Assembly (NCBI RefSeq): GCF_026151205.1
Contig: NC_087084.1
Span: forward strand, 10,073,453 to 10,133,452
Source of the DNA: Bolinopsis microptera
Taxonomy: Eukaryota; Ctenophora; Tentaculata; Lobata; Bolinopsidae
Direction of reading: 5' to 3'
DNA: 60,000 bases
Each line of letters opens with the position of its first letter. Position 1 is the stretch's first letter. The notes below the pieces were generated by a model, which saw only the letters and a list, made by a program, of their open reading frames with translations, did no database searches and had not been told where the DNA came from. This document shows, one piece after another, positions 10,816 through 22,282 of this stretch. Made by a program: the position numbers and the translations under genes.

Positions 10816-11535
10816 CCTCACTTGTACTTAACCCGCTATCTGCCGAATTTACCTATCTGTTTACAATAATCCTACAAAACCTACTGCAGGATTCTACATC
10901 CTTATAACTGTACAGTTACTATTACAGTTACTAATTACTATACAGCCCGATGGGACCGAATCAAGGACAAAAGAAAATCGCAATTATTTAGCCCAAAACT
11001 CGCGGCGCCGCGACAAGCCAAACTAGGCGAAATCGTGGCGAAAATCTCGAAAATCGCAGCAAAAGATAATGTACCTATCTGCACGAATAGAATTATGAAT
11101 TAGGGGTAGACTGGTATGTACATGTAGGGTAATGACTTGCTAGTTGGTTTGTCTGTACGACTTAGAGGTGGCTACTAACTATAACTTAGAGGCTGCGGCA
11201 TGTTGCCGCATCCTTTCTATAAGATTTTCACTATCACGTTCATCATGTTCGCAGATATATATTCTTTATCCTCATGAGTTTATGTCCATATTGTGATCGC
11301 AAAGGTATGTTATAATATAGATTAATTGTCTGAACAGTTGATCAATGTTTCCATTGTTCCAAATCTCACTAAACAAATTTGTCGCCTCACTTGTACTTAA
11401 CCCGCTATCTGTCGAACTTAACTATCTGTTTACAATAATCCTAAACAACCTACTGCAGGATTCTACATCCTCATAACCGTACAGTTACTATTACAGTTAC
11501 TATTACAGTTATTATACAGCCCGATGGGACCGAAT
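10816..11535. repeat. Tandem duplication, 569-bp period, spanning a transposon end
   Basis: CCTCACTTGTACTTAACCCG occurs at 10816 and 11385. Each copy carries the same unique flank and then the same hAT-like left end. In copy one the element stops at about 11384 where the flank begins again; in copy two it runs to its right end. The duplication therefore happened after the element inserted. Confidence 0.88.
10962..11384. mobile_element. Truncated copy of the hAT-like element
   Basis: Starts CAAGGACAAAAGAAAATCGC like the full element at 11536 and is preceded by the same GACCGAAT, but lacks its right terminus because of the 569-bp duplication. About 90% similar to the second copy by eye. Confidence 0.8.
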
Positions 11536-12039
11536 CAAGGACAAAAGAAAATCGCGATTATATAGGCAAAAACTCGCGTTGCCGCGACAAGCCAAACTAG
11601 GCGAAGTCTTGGCCAAAATCTCGAAAGTCGCAGCAAAAGATAATGTATTTGCACGAATAGAATTATGAATTAGGGGTAGACTGGTTTGTAGGGTAATGAC
11701 TTGCTAGTTGGTTTGTGTGTTCGACTTAGAGGTGGCTACTTTCTACTTAGAGGTTGCGGCATGTTGCCGCATCCTTTGTATAAGTTTTTCACTATCACGT
11801 TCATCATGTTCGTAGAAATATATCCTTTACCCTCATGAGTTTCTGTCCATATTGTGTTCGCAAAGGTATGTTGTAAAGTTATAATATCTATATTATAACT
11901 TTACAATTAATCTATAGATTAATTGTCTTAACAGTTCATCAATTTTTCCATTGTTCCAAATCTCACTTAACAAATTTGTCGCGGAAAATGGGAAAAATCG
12001 CGATTCCGCACGTGCCGCGGCGATTTCCTTTTGACCTTG
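11536..12039. mobile_element. hAT-like non-autonomous element
   Basis: A 504-bp element with inverted termini (CAAGGACAAAAG at the left, CTTTTGACCTTG at the right) is flanked by exact 8-bp duplications GACCGAAT at 11528-11535 and 12040-12047. No transposase is visible. It contains a small inverted repeat GCGGCATGTTGCCGC near 11756. The end motif GGACAAAAG is shared with the MITE at 322-470. Confidence 0.9.
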
Positions 12040-12047
12040 GACCGAAT

Positions 12048-13354
12048 ACCTAACCGAACTGAACCAAACTGAACCAAATTAAACCAAACTGAACAACGCA
12101 AAAGAATCCCGACAAGCTCGTTCCCCCACTTGTAAAAGCAATCACAAAAAGGGTTGAATTATACCGGTATAACAGGCGACGACACACCCAAGATCAAAAG
12201 AACTAAAGATGTGTTTATTGTGCAATTTGTGTCCAGAAGACTGTTTAACTCGTCACTTCTTCAGTCTAGATATACTATTCTCACTGAACATGTGTCTATA
12301 ATTGGTGCGATATAAAAAACAAGTTAAGGAGAGGTTAATAATATGTGCTTCTAAATTGATCATACAGGATGGGATCTCACCCTAATCTGTAATCATCATA
12401 CCCAATAACCTTTCTCTTTCTCAGAAGACCCATCAGTTAAGGTCACCAAACCCACTGCTCATTCACAGACCGAAGCACTGACTCGCCTGTTGAGGTGTGA
12501 CCAGCATAGCGGCTGCTTCCAGAGGTTATTTAGTTATTTAGCTCACACACTATTCAATCTGACACTCGTCTCACAGGACCCGTCCGTCCTGCATGTTTCA
12601 CACGTCTCGCTGGCCAGCGTCAAGGAGTTAGCTACTCATTTCAGTTTTAACTCTCAAGCCAGATTCCCGTTTCAGACATAGTCACAATAAATATTATGAG
12701 GCGTATATGGAAGTTCGTGCCACTCCTAGTACTAGAAGTAGTCAATAGCCATTAGTCATGGCTACGAGGGAAAGTACGCAAGATAAAATATGTATTTTAC
12801 AATGCCCTAAAGTATAAATCGAAATAACATTATTTTTTATGAAAGAGCAACCTTACAATTACTACGAAATAACATACACTGAGAAAGTTGGTGATTTTTC
12901 AAAAGTTACCTAATTTATATGATTTTCCAGTATGCGACCTTAGTCAATGATCATTATGTATGTAACTTTATGTTGTACGATGTACACTGTACAGTGTATG
13001 TTTGATTGAATGTACCTAAAGTTGGCAGTAACTAACGTCTTATCAACGTACCTCTTTCATTGTCATCTGGAATGTGAAGTTTTTCACATGAGACTCTGGA
13101 TTTGTATGAAGTTGTTGCAGACTATAAATCTGGTGAAAGTTTGTAAAGCTTATAAAGAACGAGCGCCCTAACTGAAAACACGTATTTTACGTATTTCCCC
13201 TCTTTCGCCAACCCATGATATATACACCGTATCAAAGAACAAAATCTGAACTCAGTTTGAAAGCTGTTACTTAAACGGTATTTGGAATATGAAGCTGCCT
13301 AATGTCGGACGATCTGCCGACCACAGAGCTGCAGGGTGTTGAAATTTGGTAAAG
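12048..13354. other. No certain gene
   Basis: A short plus-strand frame at 12490-12681 (63 codons) has no recognisable domain and no good splice context. The rest is AT-rich with no supportable exon. Confidence 0.45.
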
Positions 13355-13502
13355 GTGTGCGGCCACTCCTTATATGGGCATCACGTGGGTGTGCGGCCAC
13401 TCCTTATATGGGCATCACGTGGGTGTACGGTCACTCCTTATACGGGCATCACGTGGGTGTGCGGCCACTCCTTATATGGGCATCACGTGGGTGTGCGGCC
13501 GT
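13355..13502. repeat. 34-bp tandem repeat
   Basis: GTGTGCGGCCACTCC starts recur at 13355, 13389, 13423 (variant GTGTACGGTCAC), 13457 and, partly, 13491. Each unit carries ATCACGTGGG. Frames across the array are by-products. Confidence 0.93.
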
Positions 13503-13683
13503 CTATAGACACACTGAGATTGTTCAAATGACAACTTGCTAACGAAAATTTCCAAAAAAATTAAATTTCCTTTTGTTATAATTCGTAGCAGACTTGTGGA
13601 CATACTCAGTTTCTTCACGGAAATTTTTCTCCTTTAAATGATAAAGTTATCAGTGGTAGCTGCTTAGTACTCAGCTATTAATA

Positions 13684-13749
13684 CAGTAACAACCCCGATT
13701 TACCGCATCCCGTTTGATCAAACCTCCGTGGTAAATTGGAGTTTTACTG
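13684..13749. mobile_element. 66-bp pogo-like MITE
   Basis: CAGTAACAACCCCGATTTACC at the left matches the inverted right end over about 21 bp with a few mismatches, and TA flanks both sides (13682-13683, 13750-13751). CAGTAAAACTCC-type ends and TA targets are usual for pogo/Tigger-like elements. It is little more than two TIRs. Confidence 0.7.
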
Positions 13750-13799
13750 TATAAGTATAACGTCACACCTAGTAGGCTAGTTGTCATACGTTGTATGTT

Positions 13800-13895
13800 G
13801 GGACCTAATCCCAACCCTAACCCTAACCATAACCCCGAAGCAATCCATACCTAACCCTTCCCACAACCCTATAACCCTAACCCGAGCCCTAAACA
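13800..13895. repeat. Degenerate telomere-like CCCTAA cluster
   Basis: Scattered CCCAACCCTAACCCTAACC and related strings over about 95 bp, much more decayed than the array at 7053-7307. Confidence 0.75.
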
Positions 13896-13899
13896 ATCG

Positions 13900-16510
13900 A
13901 ATTCATGTTTTACTAGCCTGTCTCGTGACCAAAACGTTTTTTTGCCCATAACTCTCCAGGGAAGCATTTCTACCCTACGTCAAGGGGGGTGATTCGAAAT
14001 TTTCTTAAAATTTGGGCGAGCGATTTAGTAGGAGCGAGTGGAACGACATTCATGGGGGAACGACATTAGTGGAACGACATTGGGGCAACGTGATACAAGT
14101 AGGCTACTGGCTAGTATAGTCAAATTCCTTCAAAAAACAGCCGAACTGGGCCAACTTTAATACCGTCAGTTGAAAGAGTAAAACAAATGAAACATAATAA
14201 ACAAATATAACAGAATTGAGAATTTAAGGAATAAAAATAAACGTTTATTTTCGTTAGGCAATTATAAAAAGGAAAACTATAAGAAGTAACAGATCACAAT
14301 GTAATCTCAGATTCATTAAATTGACATTTTATACGATAATATCACTTGTAGTTCGATTCTAAGACTAAAGCACCCCAAGCGATATTACTACTATTACTAC
14401 TATTATTAGTTTAATAACAATCCATAGTTCGTTACCGGTCTCCTATTACTTAATATCACGGTGGTCCCTCATACTTCAAAATGACATCTTAAACAGAATA
14501 CCATGTGTAACAAGACGTTTTATATTTTAAATAGTAAAAATATTGAAACATCAAGTGAAGGTAGGAAAATAAAACTGTAATTCAGTACTCGTGGCTGTAA
14601 CCATGGTGATGTAAGCGGGTTTCCTTGATTACTGCGCAGAAAGTTCCATGACAACCCTACATCTAAATAATAGACATATAAAACGGATTGGTGGCTGTGG
14701 ATAACATGTGATAATATTATAAATAGGCTTCTCGTGTGGAATATTAGACGTCAGAGATGGAGTAAAGTGTCACGACAGTTTTATTATTTTTTATTTCTGA
14801 GGAAAATTTCTGAGGAAAATGTATTTAATTGTAGTTGTGATAATAGCTTAAAACAATGCGTCTCAAAAATAGTGTTCCAATCCGGATATTACATGTTGCG
14901 ACAGTCTTAAAACGGAAACAAACTCTTGCTGAACTGTCAACTGTGATTAACACTCCGTAATATTGTTTCTTTACTTTATTTTACTTTACTTTATGTTGCA
15001 ATTTGAAGTAGATTGGTAAGTGTAGCGGACAATGGATAATGGGTATTATCATTTTGGTAAGGATAATCGCAGACGCGAGGCTGCTTAAATGAGAATTGAT
15101 ACTGGATGAAAAATCCCGTAAAACCAAACATTCACAATTTTAACAATTAAAAATGTGTCCTCTTTATTGTTTATACAAATTACAATATGAAATTACGTAC
15201 ACTTCTATCATGCTGCCGTATGATTTATTCTTATAATCATAGTGGGAGGTAATTGTATACGAGCAGAATGACTCCGACGATCAATGTTTGCTGTTGGCGA
15301 TTGAAACATACACAGACGCTGCATGTGGGTCAGACGTCTACTATACCAATGACTACCTGTTTTTACCCAAAGGTTGAACGCAGCGATCATTAAGGTGAGG
15401 GGGGATTTTCCTGAAATTAGACCTCGCTTGGTGTACATCGGAATGGTTTTCCTGAAGTTCTATGCTCTTATGCTGATTTATGTTAATCCCCGGGGTCAAA
15501 TCGCCGAAATAGACTAGACATAAATCAGCATAAATCAGGTTGCCTCAACCGTGTGTGACAGAGTACGAACTGTTCAATCTCAAAAAACATATTAAAAGTA
15601 TATTGTATAATGTAAGGGAAAAATTAAAAAAAGAGGCGCCAGTACCAAGAGATAAACCCTTTCCGTAATCCAGGTCCTGGGTAAACCAGGAGAAATAAAG
15701 GATAAAGGAAAAGAAGAAAATGGTTATATTGGCAATCAGGACTCAGGAGGTACTGGAGTTGTGTGCCTTCGGAATGGACCAAAGGAAATTGCCCGTCTAC
15801 GAAAACGGTAAAGCAAAAGCAGAAGGGTTATACGTTTTTATATAAAGTAAAGAACTTCCTAAACATGTACGTGGTATCCGTTGGAATGGGAGGTATGCAT
15901 TACCAGCTTGTGGAATCGGGGAAATAAGAAGACTGTACCCTTCAGCTTCAGGCCAATACACAGCCTTCAAGGAGTCTCAATTTTTCTCCCGTCTCTCATA
16001 AGCTGTATATTTCGAGAACTGATTCTGAACTGTTGTAATAGAAAGTAACTACATAATATATAAGCTTAGTCAAAACACCACAAACAAAGGAAGTGGGAAC
16101 ACAAATACTACTGGATTTACAATAGAAACGTGTGCCCTACTGTGTTATTTTAACCAAGCATGTCACCGAGTAAGTAGGGTTGACGTCAAATTAAATTGGT
16201 GATATATAGGCCATAGGGCTGTAACTCGGTAATTGAGTCAGTTAGAGATTCCGTTCTTTCACAGTGATTGCTTTTCATATTATACGTACTATGTATATCA
16301 TTATTTGAATATTTGTTGATACCAAATCTCTCATGACCCTTTTAAAGCGAAAACGCGCAGAAATGAAACGTAATTACGGCAACAAAATAATCAACAATTG
16401 TTAAGATTAGGAGCTGAAAGTAGGAGCCGAGATAAAAGGATAAAGTGGAAACTAATATCTAATCTCTAAGCAATAAGCAGATCACCAGGCTAGGATATTT
16501 GATACTTTGA
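13900..16510. other. No gene seen; one long inverted repeat
   Basis: The only structure I can point to is a 16-bp perfect inverted repeat, 15468-15483 against 15518-15533 (TTATGCTGATTTATGT), with a 34-base loop containing CCCCGGGG, plus a GGAACGACATT triplicate near 14040-14085. A 41-codon frame from ATG 15720 is open but unsupported. Confidence 0.5.
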
Positions 16511-16517
16511 TGAGAAA

Positions 16518-16567
16518 CACGTGGGAAACACGTGGGAAACACGTGGGGAACACGTGACAAACACGTG
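16518..16567. repeat. Five CACGTG sites spaced exactly 11 bp
   Basis: CACGTG starts at 16518, 16529, 16540, 16551 and 16562 in a run of AAACACGTGGG-like units. CACGTG is the palindromic E-box bound by many bHLH factors. Regular helical-turn spacing could make a bHLH binding platform, but it may simply be a minisatellite; the nearest coding exon is about 1 kb away on the minus strand. Confidence 0.7.
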
Positions 16568-17172
16568 GGCAATGGCTGGGTTTTAGTGATTATCCTGAGC
16601 TGCTTTATAAGCTATTCACTGGAGATAGATTGCTTTATAATTGAGAAACGACAAATCTGATTCAGACCTTTTTTCTGACAAGTGGACACTAAGTGCGTGC
16701 AAACGAAAGCAGCAAATTTGTATATGATATTTATAGAAAATTCTAAGTACTAACTCCTCTGCAAAAGGTGAGATTCAAAGTAAGGTAAGCCTGCCGCAAA
16801 GCAATTATAAGTACAAGTCACAGATCAATCAAAGAGATCTAGTAATTGAGAGAGCTGTATCAATATGATTCAATATTAGATATGATTCAATATTAGATAA
16901 CTACAAGGGATTGGATTTATAATTTATTAATTAACATTTAAAAAGAAAAATGTGTTAATTGACTCTTCTTTGTCTGGGTCGTACAGTTTTAATTTTCCTG
17001 TGATATCTTGTTAATAGAAACTCCATACTGTAATCAGTATCTGTAACTTAATACTTTAAGCAGTATTCAGTATCTATCTCTATTATAATTCAAAGAATTA
17101 TTTCTGTATGTATGTACGACCGCCCAAGTGCAAATTAGATGAGAAATATAAAGTTAGGTAAAAAATCAAAAG

Positions 17173-17185
17173 GTTGCATAGCAAC
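17173..17185. promoter_or_regulatory. X-box-like motif (weak)
   Basis: GTTGCATAGCAAC is a near-palindrome close to the RFX X-box pattern. It has no clear promoter context, since the minus-strand exon at 17554-17775 would place it downstream in the intron. Confidence 0.25.
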
Positions 17186-17446
17186 GGTGCTCTAATGAGC
17201 ACGTGCAATGATTGTTGGAACGGAATTTTGATCGGCTTTGTGGTAATTACGTCGTGTTTAAAGTTTTTAACATTCAAATCGACTGTATCTTCGGTTGGGA
17301 TGGATATTTTTGATGCGATTAAAACTTTCTTTCAAAGAATATTACTAGCTTCATCCCTGTTACCACGGGCTTTCTAGTATTATTATAATTTACTTCATAA
17401 TTATTACTGTGTAATTAGTCAGACTGAGAGGTTTGCCGAATTACTT

Positions 17447-17552
17447 TTGATTACTGTTTAATTACTGTTTAATTACTGTTTAATTACTGTGTAATTACTG
17501 TGTAATTACTGTGTAATTACTGTGTAATTACTGTTTAATTACTGTTTAATTA
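17447..17552. repeat. 11-bp minisatellite abutting a 5' splice site
   Basis: About nine units of TTAATTACTGT (or GTAATTACTGT). On the minus strand the array begins directly at the donor of the exon at 17554-17775, and each unit contains CAGTAATT, itself donor-like. Confidence 0.9.
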
Positions 17553-17553
17553 C

Positions 17554-17775
17554 CTTAGAACAGAGCTCGTTGGCTCCCAGAGGTTTCACAGCGTTTCTGT
17601 TCATGTAATTAGCGTACTTTTTGAAGTAAGAAACGTTTTGCGGAGTGAACTGGTTCAGCAAGCTGTTACCTCCTGTGTATATGGGGGGTCTGGGTTCAGA
17701 TTCAGGAGGGGATGATTTGGAGCTCACCTCACTGGCTGTGTGATCCAAGTGTTGCTTAGTAGTTATTCCGTTCAT
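17554..17775 (-). CDS. Coding exon of an unrecognised gene (minus strand)
   Basis: Read on the minus strand from ATG 17775, 74 codons run to a donor TCTAAG|GTAATT with the exon ending in phase 0 at 17554. The peptide begins MNGITTKQHLDHTASE, passes through a Ser/Pro-rich stretch (SSKSSPPESEPRPP), and ends in a more structured segment with LLNQFTPQNVSYFKKYANYM and NAVKPLGANELCSK. Mixed codon use and the good donor make this look like a real exon. The start is uncertain: the frame stays open 24 bases further without another ATG, and this could equally be an internal exon with an acceptor I did not fix. I could not place the next exon. I do not recognise the family. The intron begins with an 11-bp tandem array. 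Confidence 0.55.
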
Positions 17776-17786
17776 TGCGTGTAGTA

Positions 17787-17880
17787 TCAGGTATATCAAC
17801 TCCGCAAGCAGTCAGGTATATCTACTCCGCAAGCAGTCAGGTATATCTACTCCGCAAGCAGTCAGGTTTATCTGGGTCTA
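17787..17880. repeat. 25-bp tandem repeat
   Basis: TCAGGTATATC starts recur at 17787, 17812, 17837 and 17862, each unit carrying CTCCGCAAGCAG. It lies just upstream (minus-strand sense) of the putative start codon at 17775. Confidence 0.9.
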
Positions 17881-17884
17881 GTTG

Positions 17885-20800
17885 TGGAGGAAGATCATAA
17901 CTCCATCTGTAATGGGCACTTGCAGTAGCCAACATCAATCATTTCGGCGCAATTGAAGAACAAAATGAATAATAAATATTAGTATAAAATTTCCGGAGAA
18001 AAAAAGGTGACTAACAATAAAATTAATGAAATTTGTAAAGATTCGGGGAAACATTCAAGAAACAATAAAAAAGGACTAACGACTAATAGGCCAAAGTAAT
18101 AATACTATTCAAATCTTGAAAATAAAATGAGAGTCCTATTTTCTCTCGCTCAGTGAGAGTACAGAATATACGAGGTAGTAATAAAGTAGTAAAGTAGTAT
18201 GCATGTTAATTGTACAGCGTTGTAAATGAGTGTTTTCAAGTGAGTGTACTAATGTGGATCATTAATATAGATACACTTGGGTCGTCATGGTAACAGCTTT
18301 CAATCAAGAGTTTAGACTAGAAGAAGCAACAAAGGTATTGACTATTGAGCGAAGGTATTATTATTACTATTGAGTGCAGTTGTCAGTTTGGTTGGAACCT
18401 TACTCGCGTGACCTTGTCGGCCTGTGCTGTATAGTTTAGCTAATGGCCTTCTTCATTTTGACACACTTCATAGTCTGAAGCCTATACAGTTAATAGTTCA
18501 GTCACGTCGGAACAGTTGTGGTAACAAGCTCTAATCGCAGGTGAAGTGGGTTGTTAAGTGGAACTGATTTTACAAATAACGGTGCATCGTACTAGCAGAA
18601 GTATAGCTGACTTTACTATAGAACTTACTAAGTCAGTAACTTTTACACTAACGGATACAAACTGCAATAATAGGAGTTAGGATGTTGGCGGTTCGTGGAC
18701 TTTGTACGTACAAAGCAAACTAAGTAACCTAAAATACAATGGGTTGGTCAATAAAATGTGTTTTAAAAGTTTGAAAATTGTTCGAATCCATAGATATGGT
18801 CTTGGCTGGAAATAATACCACTCTGTATCTATAGAAGTGAAATTAATATTCACACATTCTATAAGCAAGATCGTTTTCAGCGACCATAAATTCGGAGGTG
18901 ACTAACTTAAACTTAAATTTGGTCTTGTAATAGTAAAAATGATCAGGTGCGCCAGTCTTTGCAAGGTTGTATTATCTAAGTAGTCGGCGCCCAAATGTTG
19001 CATATTTTTGGACATAGGATTCAAATAATTTTCAATCACATTTTTGGCCGATGTTTTTTATTTTTGGCATCTTGCGATGTTTTTGTGCTTATAGCGCATC
19101 TTTTAGATACTTTCTGCAGAGGACCATTACCTAGATACGGTGTAGTTCCCTAACTAAAGCAGATAACTAGTATAGACTATAGATAAAAGGAAAATGAGAC
19201 CTGACTGTTGGTTAGAGTACAGTAAATTATCTGAGCGTCTTGATGCAGCAAACCCCTACCTTATAGTACCTACTCGTACTTAGTTTGTTGGGAAGTTTCC
19301 TTGTTGTACAAAGAAATTGCAAAATGATGGAGTAAAGACAGGCAAGTATTGCAACAAATGGTTATCATGTCTAGAATCAGTGCATACATACTGGATACTT
19401 GTTGAATGTGTTGGGCTAGAATGTAGTGGTTCATGCAGTGAGCATACATGCTGGATTCATAACTTATTAAGGCACGGTTAACGCACAAGCTTAAAACTGC
19501 ATCTTGAGGGTCTCTTAGGGGTCACTTGAGAGTTCCCAGGATATTGTAATTAAGATAATAGACTGCTTAGAATACAGGGGTGGCAAAAAAAAGCGTGAGG
19601 TGCAGTAAAAGAAGGAAAAGCATAAACGATTTTATAAAATGTATACTAAAATATTACCGGGGCAACACAACTCAAGAGTTTCTTGTTGCTAGGCCGGGGT
19701 TGCTATAGGCTAATTGCTTGATATGATATATCGCTACATAACTTATGCTGAATAATTATTCCTAAACTATTTCAGATCCACTTATTATTGGTTGGACCGA
19801 GAAATGGAGATGTTGAAAATCCACTGAAATGTATTTAGTTTTGGAGCCGAACTTTGTGAACATATTTGGAAAGCCTATAAAAAATTCAATACGTCAACTT
19901 GGGTCAGTAAAGTGTTTGGATAATTTTAATACATTTCCAGCAGTTTTTAGTGACTTTAGACTAATGAAAATGTAATTAATTTTACGATTTTCTGCAGAAT
20001 TAATTAACGTGCGATCTGCGATCGAAACTATTTCTGGAAAATATGCGGTGGCTGATAAGTGATACGACAGAAGTTCCTAAAATCCACCAACTTCAGTCAG
20101 GTATAATACTGTAACATAAAGTACGTAACTCTATGGAAGCAGAAGAAAGATTGCTTGCAAGCAGATATTTCACCCCACCAAAACTACAAGATCAGTTTTA
20201 CCAAAAATACGGGAAAGAAACGGTTGGTGTTATGTTATATATTATACTAAATCTGCTAGTCGGAAGCTATGACATGATGCGCATTTAATTTTATGATCTG
20301 TCCTTGCTCGCGCACGTGCAATCTTTTGGAGTTTTGGGGTTGTTAAGCGACAACACAGTAAAACTTAGCCGAAATAGTGCTTTTATTTTAACGTCCATTT
20401 TCCCTCTCTTCCGACGTTCATGTTTACTTAAAATATGAAGCCTAAATAAAATTTTAAAAATGCTATCTTATCTGCATATGTTTTTTTCTGCAAATTTGCT
20501 AAAACTTGCGAGTTTTCAACTCCATTTGTGAGCTGTAATTGATTCATGCAAAGGGGAAATTTTTCGTGTTTAAGCCTTGCCGGGGAGATTTCGTCAAGTT
20601 TAAAACATAGTATTGATTATGTCATCACCCCACAGTGCGAGATTTCACGCTTCAGGCTGATAGTTGGTACCGACTACCGTGATCAATTATGGTACCCAGT
20701 TTCCAGAGTTAAATCCAGTTGCTGTTTAAGTGTAAAAATAACTCGCGAACCACTATTAGAACGTCTCGAAATATTTGGGTTTGATTGATCAGGCGACTAG

Positions 20801-22282
20801 CCCGTATAGAACCAGATAATTTTTACTTGAAATATTACATAATTATATTGCCCATTAAAAATCCACACAAAATTAAATATTGTAAACCGATATAGTATGA
20901 AAAAAAATCACTCGGCTCAGATTTTTGGTTTGTCACGGTGAGTACTAAAAAGTAAAACTTGATTTCTGTTCCAATGACTAATTAGCGCTCAAAAATCTGC
21001 AAGGTTTTCGGAATATTGTCAAGGAAATTATTCGAGCTCAACCATTCGTTTGGGTTCCCTTCAGCCTGGTACCTAATTAACAGATTGTATCAAGTTTTAA
21101 ATCTTGATTTTGTGAAACGATGCAGGCGACACATCTTTCACGAAGTCTCGCGTAGATGCATTGGATCTTTGTAGAACAGCGAGGACCTAAAATGGATATT
21201 ATCATACCTTGAGAGTCATGGCATTGGGCCTGCTTGGCATTGGGCCTGCTGTTACATGATCGGATCCTAAGGATGGTGCATCATCCGGGATAGTTTCGCG
21301 TATAGAGAGTGGGATGGAGTTGAGAAATTGCCTAACTTTGTGGGTAAAATTAATTTTAGCGAACACATTAGAGTACGAATATTAAATACTTTAAAATAAT
21401 ATTATAATATTATTTGCTGCTGTATGTTTATATTCCCACATTTTGACGTACAACCCACGTTTTTTAGATGAGTAGGATACGGGTTAGGTGTCACTTTTAG
21501 GGTTGAGATGATATCACATGCTGCTGTTCGTGTTGAACTGTTGAATGCTTGAATTTCCGTACCGGAAATTCCTTAGTAACGGAGCTGGTATTTCACATTA
21601 ATTAATAATACAAAATTGTTGCTTACTTGTTATTCCGAGGTTGTTTTTATATTACTTTTATATTGTAGTCTCCAATAATAATCACTGAACAATTGTTAAC
21701 TGGGATCGTGAGAGACGAGAAATCCTGAAAAGCATTGACAACCTGTGTTCTGACTTTGAAGTCAGAAAGGCCGAAAATTTGCTGACAATCTTCAATCTTC
21801 ATAAGTTCATAGTTCGTTCATGAAAGAAAATATAATTGTCACAAAAAGATAGATACGGGATGCGCTCGACAAAACCATGATCAATCTAAAGATAACTTGA
21901 AAGTTCAGGTAAAGACACAAGAAGATACACAACGTACCTATGTGCCACCACATATATTTTATGTTAGCTTACCAGTTACCAGGATTAGGAAAGGAACTAG
22001 ACCCGTAATTATTAAGAGTTTAATAATAGAATTAATAAAAAAGTTCTCTTTACTTGATTCTATTACCTACTGGATCCGCTTTCAAAACAGTTAATCAATG
22101 TTTACTAACTAATTGGTCAATGGTCATGATTGGACAGAGTTAGTCATGATAATACTTACATTTTGTTCAATTAGTATTCAGTGATAAGCAACTACCAATT
22201 AGTTAAATAAACTTTCCCTGTACGGTTATACGTAAGTAGTATACGTTAAAATAAAGATTACAGATATCATACGCTGAGCTGT
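17885..22282. other. Long stretch with no certain gene
   Basis: No supportable exon. Two dispersed repeats are present: TTAAGGCACGGTTAACGCAC near 19468 (matches the minisatellite at 826-1035), and 20500-20612, whose strings GCGAGTTTTCAA-like and GCCGGGGAGATTTCGTCAAG recur inverted near 30755-30830. An 80-codon frame at 20546-20788 overlaps the second repeat and is unassigned. Confidence 0.5.

Noticed and set aside
12490-12681. 63-codon plus-strand frame
   Set aside because: No domain, no splice signals, and no homology to anything I recognise; probably chance in a less AT-rich patch.
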